From positions 210,643 to 274,642 of the forward strand of contig NZ_KQ758603.1 of the NCBI RefSeq assembly GCF_001457025.1: 64,000 bases of DNA. Reading direction: 5' to 3'. The stretch is from Pseudarthrobacter enclensis. Its GTDB lineage: Bacteria > Actinomycetota > Actinomycetes > Actinomycetales > Micrococcaceae. Every line of letters starts with the position of its first letter. The first letter of the stretch is position 1. Positions 27,004 through 35,268 of this stretch are shown piece after piece. The notes under the pieces are model-generated. The model worked only from the letters and a program-made list of their open reading frames with translations. It did no database searches and was not told where the DNA came from. Both the position numbers and the translations under genes were made by a program.

Positions 27004-28047
27004 ATGATTCCTGCTGTTGTGCCCTGTACTGACCGCGCCCTCTGGGACGAATCCGTCGACATGTTCAAAGGGCATCCGCAGCAGCTGTGGGGCTGGGGGG
27101 AGACCAAAGCCATGCACGGCTGGTCAGTGGACCGCGTGCTGCTCAAAGACGGTGACACCACCATCGGCGGCGCGCAGCTGCTCATCAGGCAGCTGCCGTT
27201 CCCGTTCCGCGCGCTCGTCTACATCCCCCGGGGTCCCCTGTGCGCCGTCGAGCACACCCAGGCCGTGCTCAACAGCCTGGCCGGCCACGCTGCCTCGCGC
27301 CACCACGGAGTGGCCCTCAGCATCGAACCCGACTGGGACCGCGATTCAGCCTACGCGGGCGCCGTCGCAGGGGCAGGCTTCCGCGAATCCGCCAACACGG
27401 TGCTCATTCCCCGGACGCTGATCCTGGACCTCACCAGGACCGATGACGAGCTCATGGCGGACATGTCCAAGTCGACCCGCGCCAACATCCGCAAGGCAAT
27501 GCGCAGCGACATCGAGTTCCGCAAAGTCAAGACCGACTCCGAACTCGAACAGGTCCTGGCCATCTACCACGAGACGGCTGACCGTGCCGGCTTCGGCATC
27601 CACGAGGACCAGTACTACCGGGACATCTTCCGGAACCTGGGCGACGGCTCACCGGTGATCGGGGCCTTCGACGGTGAGCAGATGCTGGCCTTCGTCTGGC
27701 TTGCCCGCAGCGGCACCACGGCCTTCGAACTGTACGGCGGAGTGTCCGCCGAGGGGCAGAAGCAGCGGGTGAACTACGGCGTTAAGTGGGCTGCCCTGCA
27801 GTCCATGCGCGAAGACGGCTGCTCCCGCTACGACTTCAACGGCCTGCTCAATGACGGAATCTCCGATTTCAAGAAGCAGTTCGCCAAGCACGAGGACATG
27901 CTGCTGGGAACCTGGGAGAAGCCGCTGTCACCGCTCTACCCTGCCTACGCCAGGGCCATGCCGCTGGCACGCAAGGGACTCCAGACGGCTCGCCGCCTGG
28001 CAAAGTCCGCTGCCGGCCGTGCCCGCGGCCTGCTCCGCCGCGGCTAA
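27004..28047 (+). CDS. FemABX family peptidoglycan bridge-forming aminoacyltransferase
   Basis: Adds amino acids from aminoacyl-tRNA to the peptide stem or cross-bridge of peptidoglycan precursors. 347 residues with two GNAT-like halves. Family features: KGHPQQLWGWGETKAMHGW at the start, FPFRALVYIPRGPL near 65, KSTRANIRKAMR near 155, and the C-terminal YGVKWAALQSMREDGCSRYD with FNGLLNDGISDFKKQF. Which residue is added is not predictable. TAGGGT (26991-26996) lies 7 nt before the ATG, suggesting a leaderless transcript. Its stop overlaps that of convergent manA. Confidence 0.88.
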   Translation: MIPAVVPCTDRALWDESVDMFKGHPQQLWGWGETKAMHGWSVDRVLLKDGDTTIGGAQLLIRQLPFPFRALVYIPRGPLCAVEHTQAVLNSLAGHAASRHHGVALSIEPDWDRDSAYAGAVAGAGFRESANTVLIPRTLILDLTRTDDELMADMSKSTRANIRKAMRSDIEFRKVKTDSELEQVLAIYHETADRAGFGIHEDQYYRDIFRNLGDGSPVIGAFDGEQMLAFVWLARSGTTAFELYGGVSAEGQKQRVNYGVKWAALQSMREDGCSRYDFNGLLNDGISDFKKQFAKHEDMLLGTWEKPLSPLYPAYARAMPLARKGLQTARRLAKSAAGRARGLLRRG

Positions 28048-29327
28048 AGACCGGTCGTCACCGCGAAGGCCAGCGCCGGACCGGTGCTGTCCGAGGCCAG
28101 GTGCACGTTCACCGGAGCCTCGGCAGCTGCCAGGAAGGCGCTGCCGCCGCGGTCCAGGCGGAGGTCGCCCTTGGGTGAATCCAGGTAGATGCTCCCCGCC
28201 ACCACCACCACGACGGCGGCGCCGGACTGCGCCAGCGGCACCGGGCCGCCGCCGTGGGCCAGCTCGATCCGCTGGAGCTGGAACTCCGAGAACGGCGGCC
28301 GGAAAATCTCCTGGTCCAGCACCGTCTTTTCGGCGCTGAGCATCGGTACGGCCACGGGCCGGAAATCGATGGTGCGGAGCAGTTCCGGAACGTCGATGTG
28401 CTTGGGGGTCAGACCGCCGCGCAGGACGTTGTCCGAGGACGCCATCACCTCCACGCCCAGGCCGTGCAGGTATGCGTGGACGTTGCCGGCCGGCAGGTAG
28501 ACCGACTCTCCGGGCTGCAGCGAGATGCGGTTCAGCAGCAGCGAGATCAGCACACCGGGATCCCCCGGATACTTTTCGTTGAGACTGATGACGGTCCCCA
28601 GTTCCGCGGCGTAGGGCTCGAGGCTGCCGCGGCCAATCAGCGCCGCCACCACCTGGGACGTGGCTGCCGCCACCTCGTCGCCTCCGGAGATGAGCCGTTC
28701 GAACGCGCGGCGCAGGGCGGCCCCTTCGTCCCCGTCGAGGTCGTCGATGAGTGCGGCCACCAGCGTGGCGCCTTCAGTCCCGGAAGTATCCCCGGTGCGG
28801 GCATCTCCGGACGGGGTCCCGGCGTCCTGCACGGCGTCCTGGACCTGCCGGAGGATGTCCTTGGTGGCTGCTGCCGGCCGGAACCCGCACAGGGCCTCAA
28901 AGGGAGTCAGGGCCAGGATCATCTCCGGCTTGTGGTTGTCGTCGCGGTAGTTGCGCTGCGGGGAGTCCGGGGCCGTGCCTTCCGCGTTCTCACGGGCAAA
29001 CCCGGCCCTGGCCTGTTCCAGGCTGGGATGGACCTGGAGGGAGAGCGGCTGGGCCGCGGCCAGGATCTTGGCCAGGAACGGCAGCCGCGGCCCGAACCGT
29101 GCCACCGAGTCCGCCCCAAGGAAATGTTCGGGGTCTGATTCGATCAGGGCATCCAGGGCCGTCCTGCTTCCGTCCTCCGGAACATGGGCGGTGGACGGCG
29201 AATCGGGGTGGGCGCCGATCCACAGTTCCGCCTCAGGGCCGCCGGATTCCGGCCGGCCCAGGAGGGCGGCGATGGCGGTGGTGGAACCCCAGGCGTAGTC
29301 CCGCAGGACGTTCTCGATCTCGTACAC
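28044..29327 (-). CDS. manA: Mannose-6-phosphate isomerase, class I
   Basis: Zinc enzyme interconverting fructose-6-phosphate and mannose-6-phosphate, feeding mannosyl donors for surface glycans. About 427 residues from GTG 29327 (VYEIENVLRDYAWGSTT, the usual type I PMI start); the frame is open to 29408 but adds no family sequence. Zinc ligands appear in PLSLQVHPSLEQA near residue 95, KPEMILALTPFEALCGFRP and the cupin motif SVYLPAGNVHAYLHGLGVEV. A Gly/Thr/Asp-rich insertion is seen around 165-185. It lies 49 nt after the LCP gene at the end of the purK-purE-LCP-manA gene string. Confidence 0.93.
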   Translation of the reverse strand: MYEIENVLRDYAWGSTTAIAALLGRPESGGPEAELWIGAHPDSPSTAHVPEDGSRTALDALIESDPEHFLGADSVARFGPRLPFLAKILAAAQPLSLQVHPSLEQARAGFARENAEGTAPDSPQRNYRDDNHKPEMILALTPFEALCGFRPAAATKDILRQVQDAVQDAGTPSGDARTGDTSGTEGATLVAALIDDLDGDEGAALRRAFERLISGGDEVAAATSQVVAALIGRGSLEPYAAELGTVISLNEKYPGDPGVLISLLLNRISLQPGESVYLPAGNVHAYLHGLGVEVMASSDNVLRGGLTPKHIDVPELLRTIDFRPVAVPMLSAEKTVLDQEIFRPPFSEFQLQRIELAHGGGPVPLAQSGAAVVVVVAGSIYLDSPKGDLRLDRGGSAFLAAAEAPVNVHLASDSTGPALAFAVTTGL

Positions 29328-29376
29328 AACCGTTCCGTTTCTTGGTAGGGCGCTCAAAGCCGCTGCGGCAAGGCCG

Positions 29377-31020
29377 TCAGAGCGGCCGGCACTGTCCATT
29401 GGTGGCAACGAGCTGCCGGATGGCTTCCTCGTTGCCTTCGCTCTTGAGCTGGTTCAGCATCCTGGCGGTGATGGGCTCGCCGTCGGGCGTGGTGGTCACC
29501 GGGGTGAAGTCCGACGGCGTCGGCTGGGCAGCCACGCTGCCGGCGGGACGGAGCACCGCGGGGGAGTGGCTGCCGGATGCCTGCACCCGGCCGCCGCCTG
29601 CGGCAGGGACCGCCATGACGTCGTCGGACACTCCCGCGGACTGGGCGCCGGACGCTGCGGCGAGCAGCTCGTCCACGCGCTGGTGGATCTGGTCGAAGTC
29701 CGGCACCGTGGAGAAGGACGCGTCGAAGTCGGGCGGGCCCAGGGTGAGCCGCTTGACGTCCTTGCCCTTGGCCTTCATGGCGAGGTCCACAAAGCTGCCC
29801 AGCTGCGAGGAGGAGATGTTGGATTCCACCACCTTGGTGCCGGCGTTGGCGATGTCCTCGAACTTGGACAGCAGGGTGGCGGGGTCCAGCTGCTTGAGCA
29901 TTGCCTGCTGCACGCACTGCTGGCGCTGGATCCTCGCGTAGTCGTCAACGTACTCGCGGGACCGGCCGTACCAGAGCGCCTGCTCGCCGTTCAGGGTCTG
30001 CTCGCCCGCCGGAATCCAGCCCAGCGGCATGCCGTGGGTCTTGGTGGCCTCATCGAAGTAGCCGCTCATGGGCACCCAGCCGCCGGCCTTGATCCGGATG
30101 CCGCCCATCGCGTCGATCAGGGTGGAGAAGCCTTCCATGTCCACCAGGACGTACGCCTGGATGGGCATGCCCAAGGTTCCGGACACTGCTTCCATCGTGG
30201 CCTGGGCGCCGGGATCGGCTACGCCGGGGTAGAGGTCCGTGTGCTGGTTGGTGACCTCGGTGTTGATGGCATTGATGAGGCATTCGTCGCCGCAGTTATA
30301 GCCGTCCGGGTAGATGGCGTGCATGGGGGAGTCTTCGGTGAACTGGGCGTTCTGGAAGTTCCGGGGGATGGAGATGATGGCGGTCTGGCCGGTCTCGGCG
30401 TCGACGCTCAGGACGGACAGGCTGTCGGGACGCCTGCCGGTGCGGTCATCGCCGGCGTCCCCGCCCATCATCAGGAAGTTGTAGCGGCCGTCGACCGGGT
30501 CGATGGCAGGTCCGGAAGAGAAGATGCTGCCGATGGCGTTGCGGCCAACGTTGAGCAGGTAGGCCGCATACCCCAGCGACCCGCTGCTGACGACCAGGCC
30601 CAGGACCAGGGCAATGACGACGGCGGGACGCGCCTTGGGCACCAGCAGCACCGGGCGGATCAGCCGCAGGGTGTTGACGAAGAGCACGGCCCATCCCACA
30701 GCCAGCGCCACGAGGACCAGGATGATCAGCAGTGAGGCGAACTGGTTGGTGATGATGCTGATCAGCAGCGACCGGTTGAACAGCAGCAGGAGAAGCGCGG
30801 CGACGACAACCGCCCAGGCCGACATTGTCACCCTCAGCGCAGCACGGCCGAGCCTGCGGTCGCCCGCCACCAGCTGGGCGCTGCCGGGAATGAACAGCGT
30901 CAGCAGGATCAGGACGAAGGCGCGCTTGGTCCGCACGGGCGACGACGCGCTCACCGGATAGCGGACAGGATCGGTGAGGGACGTGTCGGACCCGTTCAGC
31001 GGGACTTTGCTGCTGGTCAT
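29377..31020 (-). CDS. LytR-CpsA-Psr (LCP) family glycopolymer ligase
   Basis: Predicted membrane ligase that transfers polyprenyl-linked glycopolymers to peptidoglycan. 547 residues: a cytoplasmic N-terminus, four hydrophobic segments at about 30-170, and an extracytoplasmic LCP domain beginning YNFLMMGGDAGDDRTGRRPD, with SDS-type pocket residues in DSLSVLSVD, ISIPRNFQN and the conserved INAINTEVT and WYGRSREYVDDYARIQRQQ. The multi-pass N-terminus is longer than the single anchor of many LCP proteins. ATG 31020 lies 10 nt after purE. Its place among manA, GtrA and GT2 genes fits surface-polysaccharide attachment (compare Rv3267). Confidence 0.91.
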   Translation of the reverse strand: MTSSKVPLNGSDTSLTDPVRYPVSASSPVRTKRAFVLILLTLFIPGSAQLVAGDRRLGRAALRVTMSAWAVVVAALLLLLFNRSLLISIITNQFASLLIILVLVALAVGWAVLFVNTLRLIRPVLLVPKARPAVVIALVLGLVVSSGSLGYAAYLLNVGRNAIGSIFSSGPAIDPVDGRYNFLMMGGDAGDDRTGRRPDSLSVLSVDAETGQTAIISIPRNFQNAQFTEDSPMHAIYPDGYNCGDECLINAINTEVTNQHTDLYPGVADPGAQATMEAVSGTLGMPIQAYVLVDMEGFSTLIDAMGGIRIKAGGWVPMSGYFDEATKTHGMPLGWIPAGEQTLNGEQALWYGRSREYVDDYARIQRQQCVQQAMLKQLDPATLLSKFEDIANAGTKVVESNISSSQLGSFVDLAMKAKGKDVKRLTLGPPDFDASFSTVPDFDQIHQRVDELLAAASGAQSAGVSDDVMAVPAAGGGRVQASGSHSPAVLRPAGSVAAQPTPSDFTPVTTTPDGEPITARMLNQLKSEGNEEAIRQLVATNGQCRPL

Positions 31021-31030
31021 CCCGGCCGTC

Positions 31031-31612
31031 CTAACGGTTGCCCCGCAGTGCCCCGCTGCCGTCGGCAAAGACCTCGCTGACCTTCTGCCGGAGGTTGGCC
31101 CCCTTGCGGGAGGCAACGGCGTTGAGGTCGGCGGCGAACTCGATAAGTTCTCCGCGCAGCGATGCTGCAAGCTCATCGGTGCCCGACGCCAGCATCCTGA
31201 CCGCCAGCAGCCCGGCGTTACGCGCGCCGGCAATGGAGACGGTGGCCACCGGGACGCCGGCGGGCATCTGGACGATGGAGAGCAGGGAGTCCATGCCGTC
31301 CAGGGTCTTGAGTGGAACCGGGACGCCGATCACGGGCAGGGGAGTGACGCTGGCGAGCATGCCGGGCAGGTGCGCCGCGCCGCCGGCGCCGGCAATGATC
31401 ACCCGAAGGCCGCGCTCATGGGCGGACTGCCCGTAGCTGATCATTTCCGTGGGCATGCGGTGGGCCGAAACGACGTCGGCCTCGAACGGGATGCCGAACT
31501 CGGCCAGGGCTTCGGCGGCGGCCTCCATGACGGGCCAGTCGGAATCGGAACCCATGACCAGGCCCACCAGGGGCTTTGCTCCGGTTCCGCCGTCGGTTGC
31601 GTTCGCGCTCAT
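31031..31612 (-). CDS. purE: N5-carboxyaminoimidazole ribonucleotide mutase
   Basis: Converts N5-CAIR to CAIR in purine synthesis, acting after PurK. 193 residues. Substrate-site motifs are typical: [14 protein letters not shown] near residue 17, SAHRMPTEM near 48 with the catalytic histidine, [13 protein letters not shown] near 73, and [19 protein letters not shown]. The ATG overlaps the purK stop (ATGA), so the two enzymes are translationally coupled. The C-terminal helix is normal, so the gene looks complete. Confidence 0.96.
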   Translation of the reverse strand: MSANATDGGTGAKPLVGLVMGSDSDWPVMEAAAEALAEFGIPFEADVVSAHRMPTEMISYGQSAHERGLRVIIAGAGGAAHLPGMLASVTPLPVIGVPVPLKTLDGMDSLLSIVQMPAGVPVATVSIAGARNAGLLAVRMLASGTDELAASLRGELIEFAADLNAVASRKGANLRQKVSEVFADGSGALRGNR

Positions 31613-32805
31613 GCGTTCTCCTCGAAAGTCAGGGGTGCCTCTTCTGCCGGGGCCCGCCCGTCACGGATGATCCCGGCCACGATCCCGGCCCTGCGGCGCA
31701 CGGAGTCGACGTCCACGGCGGAGGAGCCCACCAGGTTGACGTGGCCGATCTTGCGGCCCGGACGCACTGATTTGCCGTAGCAGTGCACCTTGGCGGCCGG
31801 TTCGCTGGCCAGTGCCTGGGGGAAGGCTGCGTAGAGGTCCTGGTTGTCGCCGCCCAGGAAGTTCTTCATGACGGTCACGGGAGCCAGGGCGTCGGTGGCG
31901 CCCAGCGGCAGGTTGAGGACGGCGCGGAGATGCTGCTCGAACTGGCTGGTCACCGCCCCGTCCTGGGTCCAGTGCCCGGTGTTGTGCGGCCGCATGGCCA
32001 GCTCGTTGATCAGGAAGCCGGCTCCGGAGCCGGGAGTTTCGAACATTTCCACCGCCAGGACGCCGGTGACGCCGAGCTCCGCGGCGATCCGCAGGGCGGC
32101 GTCCTCAGCGGCAGCGGCAACCTCCACGGGGATGTCCTGGGCGGGGGCGATGACCTCGTCACAGACCCCGTCCACCTGGATGGTATGCACTACCGGCCAG
32201 GCCCGGGCTTCGCCGTCCGGGGTCCTTGCCACCAGCGCCGAGAGCTCACGGGAGAACTCCACCTTTGCCTCGGCCAGCAGCGGACTCATCGACGCAAACC
32301 AGTCGGCGGTATCCGCCGCTTCCTCCGCCGACGCGACGATCCGGACGCCCTTGCCGTCGTAACCGCCGCGGGGCGTCTTCAGGACCACCGGCCAGCCGGT
32401 CTCGTCGCCGAAGCGGACCAGGGCCTGCACATCGTCCACGGACGCCCAGGCCGGGTTGGGCAGTTCCAGCCGGTCGATGGCGGCGCGCATCACCAGCTTG
32501 TCCTGCGCGTGGACCAGGGCGTCCGGGCCGGGCTGGATGTTGACGCCGGCGTCCTGGAGGGCCCGGAGGTGGGTGGTGGGGACGTGCTCGTGGTCGAACG
32601 TCATGACGTCCAGGCCTTTGGAGAAGTCCAGGAGCGTCTGCAGGTCCTTGTAGTCGCCCACGGGGGAGGTGGACACCGCGGACACGGCCGAGACGTCGTC
32701 CCCCTCCGCCAGGACACGTAGTTCGAAGCCGAGGGCAGTCGCGGCAGGGGCCATCATTCGGGCAAGCTGGCCGCCGCCAACCACACCTATTACTGGAAAA
32801 GTCAC
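31609..32805 (-). CDS. purK: N5-carboxyaminoimidazole ribonucleotide synthase
   Basis: ATP-grasp enzyme carboxylating AIR with bicarbonate to N5-CAIR. 398 residues from GTG 32805. N-terminal [23 protein letters not shown]-grasp segments [15 protein letters not shown] near 150 and [12 protein letters not shown], and [18 protein letters not shown] near 270 with metal-binding Glu and Asn. The start is supported by TAGGCT 7 nt upstream on the minus strand, a leaderless promoter; the longer open frame to 33084 runs through intergenic DNA. First gene of purK-purE-LCP-manA. Confidence 0.96.
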   Translation of the reverse strand: MTFPVIGVVGGGQLARMMAPAATALGFELRVLAEGDDVSAVSAVSTSPVGDYKDLQTLLDFSKGLDVMTFDHEHVPTTHLRALQDAGVNIQPGPDALVHAQDKLVMRAAIDRLELPNPAWASVDDVQALVRFGDETGWPVVLKTPRGGYDGKGVRIVASAEEAADTADWFASMSPLLAEAKVEFSRELSALVARTPDGEARAWPVVHTIQVDGVCDEVIAPAQDIPVEVAAAAEDAALRIAAELGVTGVLAVEMFETPGSGAGFLINELAMRPHNTGHWTQDGAVTSQFEQHLRAVLNLPLGATDALAPVTVMKNFLGGDNQDLYAAFPQALASEPAAKVHCYGKSVRPGRKIGHVNLVGSSAVDVDSVRRRAGIVAGIIRDGRAPAEEAPLTFEENA

Positions 32806-32980
32806 ATCTGCCAGCCTACCGAAAACAGCCGGATAACCGGGCTTCCGGCCGCGGGGCGCAGTGATATTCGCAGTAACCTGGCTGCCCCGGGCACGCCGGC
32901 CCGAAGCTTCCTCCAAGGTTCGAGGGGCTAAAATGGACCTCTGGCCGAACGGCCCACACTCTTGAAGGCCTTGGAGGGTC

Positions 32981-33541
32981 ATGATTTCAGCACTGGCAGA
33001 CCGCATCCGGGGCCTCGCGTCGCTTTTTTGGCGCGAGGTGGCCAAATTCGGGGCAGTGGGCGGTGTTGCGTTCGTTATCGACAACGGCCTGACGTACTAC
33101 CTCATGCACGGTCCCATGACGGACAGCGAGGCCAAGGCCCGCTTCGTCGGAGCCACGGTGGCGACAGTGTTCTCCTGGATCGCCAACCGGTTCTGGACGT
33201 TCCGCCACCGCCGCCAGGACAACGTGGTGCGCGAGTTCGTCATGTTCGTCATCATCAACGGCATCGGAATCGGGATCTCCACGGGTTTCACCGCGCTGGC
33301 CAAGTACGGGCTGGGCGTCACGGACAAGAACCTGCTGTTCTTCGCCGGCGTCGTGGGCATCCTCGTGGCCACCGTCGTGCGTTTCTTCGCCTACCGGTTC
33401 CTCGTGTTCAACAAGGAACTGGACCAGGAGCCGGAGTTCTCGCATGACCATGAGCTCATCGAGGTCCATCACCACCATGCTGCCCGCGAAGCGGCCCGCA
33501 ACGAACCCCAGCCGTCCGCCGAGGGGCCGGCCAAGCCCTAG
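32981..33541 (+). CDS. GtrA family membrane protein
   Basis: 186 residues with four membrane segments, the size and layout of GtrA/flippase-like proteins that assist transfer of lipid-linked sugars across the membrane. Family features: REVAKFGAVGGVAFVIDNGL near residue 20, FSWIANRFWTFRHRR near 65 and FFAYRFLVFN near 130. The C-terminal 45 residues are hydrophilic and contain a histidine run (VHHHHAAR). ATG 32981 follows GGAGGG closely; TAAAAT at 32929-32934 may be its -10 box. Divergent from purK, as in M. tuberculosis (Rv3276c/Rv3277). Confidence 0.9.
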   Translation: MISALADRIRGLASLFWREVAKFGAVGGVAFVIDNGLTYYLMHGPMTDSEAKARFVGATVATVFSWIANRFWTFRHRRQDNVVREFVMFVIINGIGIGISTGFTALAKYGLGVTDKNLLFFAGVVGILVATVVRFFAYRFLVFNKELDQEPEFSHDHELIEVHHHHAAREAARNEPQPSAEGPAKP

Positions 33542-33547
33542 GCTGAG

Positions 33548-33567
33548 CCGCCCACGCCGGCGGGCGG
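33548..33567. terminator. Possible short terminator between gtrA and TIGR03089 genes
   Basis: CCGCCC / GGGCGG 6-bp stem with an 8-nt loop in the 27-base gap between two convergent genes. It is weak on its own. Confidence 0.4.
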
Positions 33568-33568
33568 A

Positions 33569-34309
33569 TCACTGTCCGTGGATCCGCTCGGCTGAGAGCA
33601 GTTTCTCCGTCAGCTCGACGTCAGGATGGGTCAGGACCACCGAGCCGTCCTGCTTCCATGCACCCAGGGCGTTGGCCAGGGCCGGCTCGAGGCCGTGGCG
33701 CGCCGGGATGTGCAGGCGTACGCCTTCGTCATGCCGCGCGGCGAATCCGTCCAGCAGATCCTGCTGCAGGTATTCGCTGCCGTCCGCGCCGGCGATGGCA
33801 CGGGCCAGAGGATCCGGATCGGCGTGGGCCAGGAAGACGTCTCCGTGCAGCCTGACCTCGGCCGCATAGTCGAGGCAGCCGGCGGCCAGCTCACCGGGCC
33901 ACCGCATGGCCAGCGCCGGCAGCGCAACGGCGATGACGGCGTCGTACTTCCCCTGCCCGTGTGGCTGGGCCTCCCCGGCCGGACCGTCGCCGCCGGATGC
34001 CGGGGCGGGATCCGCCGTGACCAGGAAGTCGGCGCGGTCGCCTTCAAGCACCGTCTCAAGGCCCAGTTGCCAGGATGCAAGTGCCCAGACCATGGCCTTC
34101 CAGTGCGCTGGAAGGGCCAACCTGATGCTCATGCCGGGGGAGGCGTCCAGCTCGTCCTGCAGCAGGTTGCTGGTCTTGGCCACCCAGTTGTCCAGCACGC
34201 GGCCGGACAGTTCCACGCGCTCACTGTCCGGGCCGTACCAGGTCAGCCGCGGGGCCGTTGAGTTTCCGGAGCGGAGGCTGTTCATGAGTTGCACTGCGGG
34301 CGTAGTCAT
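33569..34309 (-). CDS. TIGR03089 family protein (AMP-binding-enzyme-like N-terminus)
   Basis: 246 residues. It resembles a shortened N-terminal half of acyl-adenylating enzymes (PRLTWYGPDSERVELSGRVL, then WVAKTSNLLQDELDASPGM) but has no P-loop-like SGTTG motif and no C-terminal domain, so it is probably not an active ligase. Members occur in the same actinobacterial polysaccharide neighbourhood (Rv3268 in M. tuberculosis); their function is unknown. ATG 34309 lies 6 nt after CAGGAT on the minus strand, a probable leaderless start. Divergent from the WhiB gene. Confidence 0.8.
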   Translation of the reverse strand: MTTPAVQLMNSLRSGNSTAPRLTWYGPDSERVELSGRVLDNWVAKTSNLLQDELDASPGMSIRLALPAHWKAMVWALASWQLGLETVLEGDRADFLVTADPAPASGGDGPAGEAQPHGQGKYDAVIAVALPALAMRWPGELAAGCLDYAAEVRLHGDVFLAHADPDPLARAIAGADGSEYLQQDLLDGFAARHDEGVRLHIPARHGLEPALANALGAWKQDGSVVLTHPDVELTEKLLSAERIHGQ

Positions 34310-34705
34310 GGACCCATCCTGCCACCGGGGGACCGGCAGGTCATGTCCTGCGTCCCGGCGCCGTTTTCAGCGGGGCCGCAACGAATATGATCTTTATCAC
34401 ATGGAATGCTAAGGCTGCTTGCTATTTGCCCGGACTTTAGGTATTTTTCGCGCGGATGCAGCGATTCGGGCCCTTCCGAACCATCTCCGGACCGTAACTC
34501 CGGCCCTTCAGGCCCCGGCGGCCGAAAAATCCCGGGCGTGGCGTAAACATTGCCCGGACAGTTCACTGATTATTATCCCGGCAGCGGCTTGACTCGCCCT
34601 AGTTACACACGTGTAATTAGATAACTAAAGGCACCTGCGTAAATACCGGCACACAACCGAGTGTCACCGTATCCAGGCAGGGGCTGCAACATCAGGAGGG
34701 TCGCC
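34310..34705. other. Intergenic region upstream of whiB
   Basis: A 396-base gene-free stretch between divergent genes. Its middle (about 34380-34460) is AT-rich for this genome (GATCTTTATCACATGG, TTTAGGTATTTTTCGCG). The right third holds a strong whiB promoter (separate entry) and an unstructured leader of roughly 80 nt. No reading frame here has coding character. Confidence 0.65.
34589..34617 (+). promoter_or_regulatory. whiB promoter with overlapping inverted repeat
   Basis: TTGACT (34589-34594) and TGTAAT (34612-34617) are spaced by exactly 17 nt. The spacer and -10 box contain TTACAC-AC-GTGTAA (34603-34616), an inverted repeat suited to a regulator site; GTTACAC resembles MtrA-type boxes (inference). 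Confidence 0.75.
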
Positions 34706-35239
34706 GTGGGGCAAGCAGAGCGTATCCAGGAAGATGCCGTCGTGGCCGGGCAGGCCACGGCGAAGTACCGTGCGCGGGGGGTGCCCAGCGACTGGTACGT
34801 GGATCCCGCTGACCCCGGTGCCGCCGAGAGGTATAACCGGGACTCCGGCACCGCTCTTGAAGACCAGGCCACAGCGTTCCTGGCCGCGCATGAAGCCCTC
34901 CTCGACGGTGGCGCAGAACCTGAGGACGACCTTGACCCGCCCATGGAACTCGCTGCCCCCGGCACCGTGCAGCCCGTATGGATTGGCCTGCCGTTCCAGC
35001 AGGACTTCGAGGACGAAGGCGAGTTGGGCTGGCAGACGGACGCCCTGTGCGCCCAGACCGACCCCGAAGCTTTCTTTCCGGAAAAAGGTGGCTCCACCCG
35101 CGACGCCAAAAAGGTCTGCGGTGCCTGCAACGTCCGCTCGCAGTGCCTGGAGTATGCGCTGGCCAACGACGAACGGTTTGGCATCTGGGGAGGCCTTTCC
35201 GAGCGTGAACGCCGACGCCTGAGGAAACGAGCGGTCTGA
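34706..35239 (+). CDS. WhiB family iron-sulfur transcriptional regulator (WhiB2/WhmD-like)
   Basis: 177 residues. The C-terminal half is a full WhiB domain: four cysteines in DALCAQTD, KKVCGAC and SQCLEYAL bind a 4Fe-4S cluster, followed by the turn FGIWGGLSERERRRLRKRAV. The absence of an AT-hook and the location beside the glycan and ahcY genes match WhiB2/WhmD, a regulator of septation. About 85 extra acidic residues precede the domain. GTG 34706 is supported by a strong AGGAGGG; M94 could start a shorter form. The GT2 gene begins at its stop codon. Confidence 0.92.
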   Translation: MGQAERIQEDAVVAGQATAKYRARGVPSDWYVDPADPGAAERYNRDSGTALEDQATAFLAAHEALLDGGAEPEDDLDPPMELAAPGTVQPVWIGLPFQQDFEDEGELGWQTDALCAQTDPEAFFPEKGGSTRDAKKVCGACNVRSQCLEYALANDERFGIWGGLSERERRRLRKRAV

Positions 35240-35268
35240 TTCACCAGGATGTCCATGTCACTGCCGTT

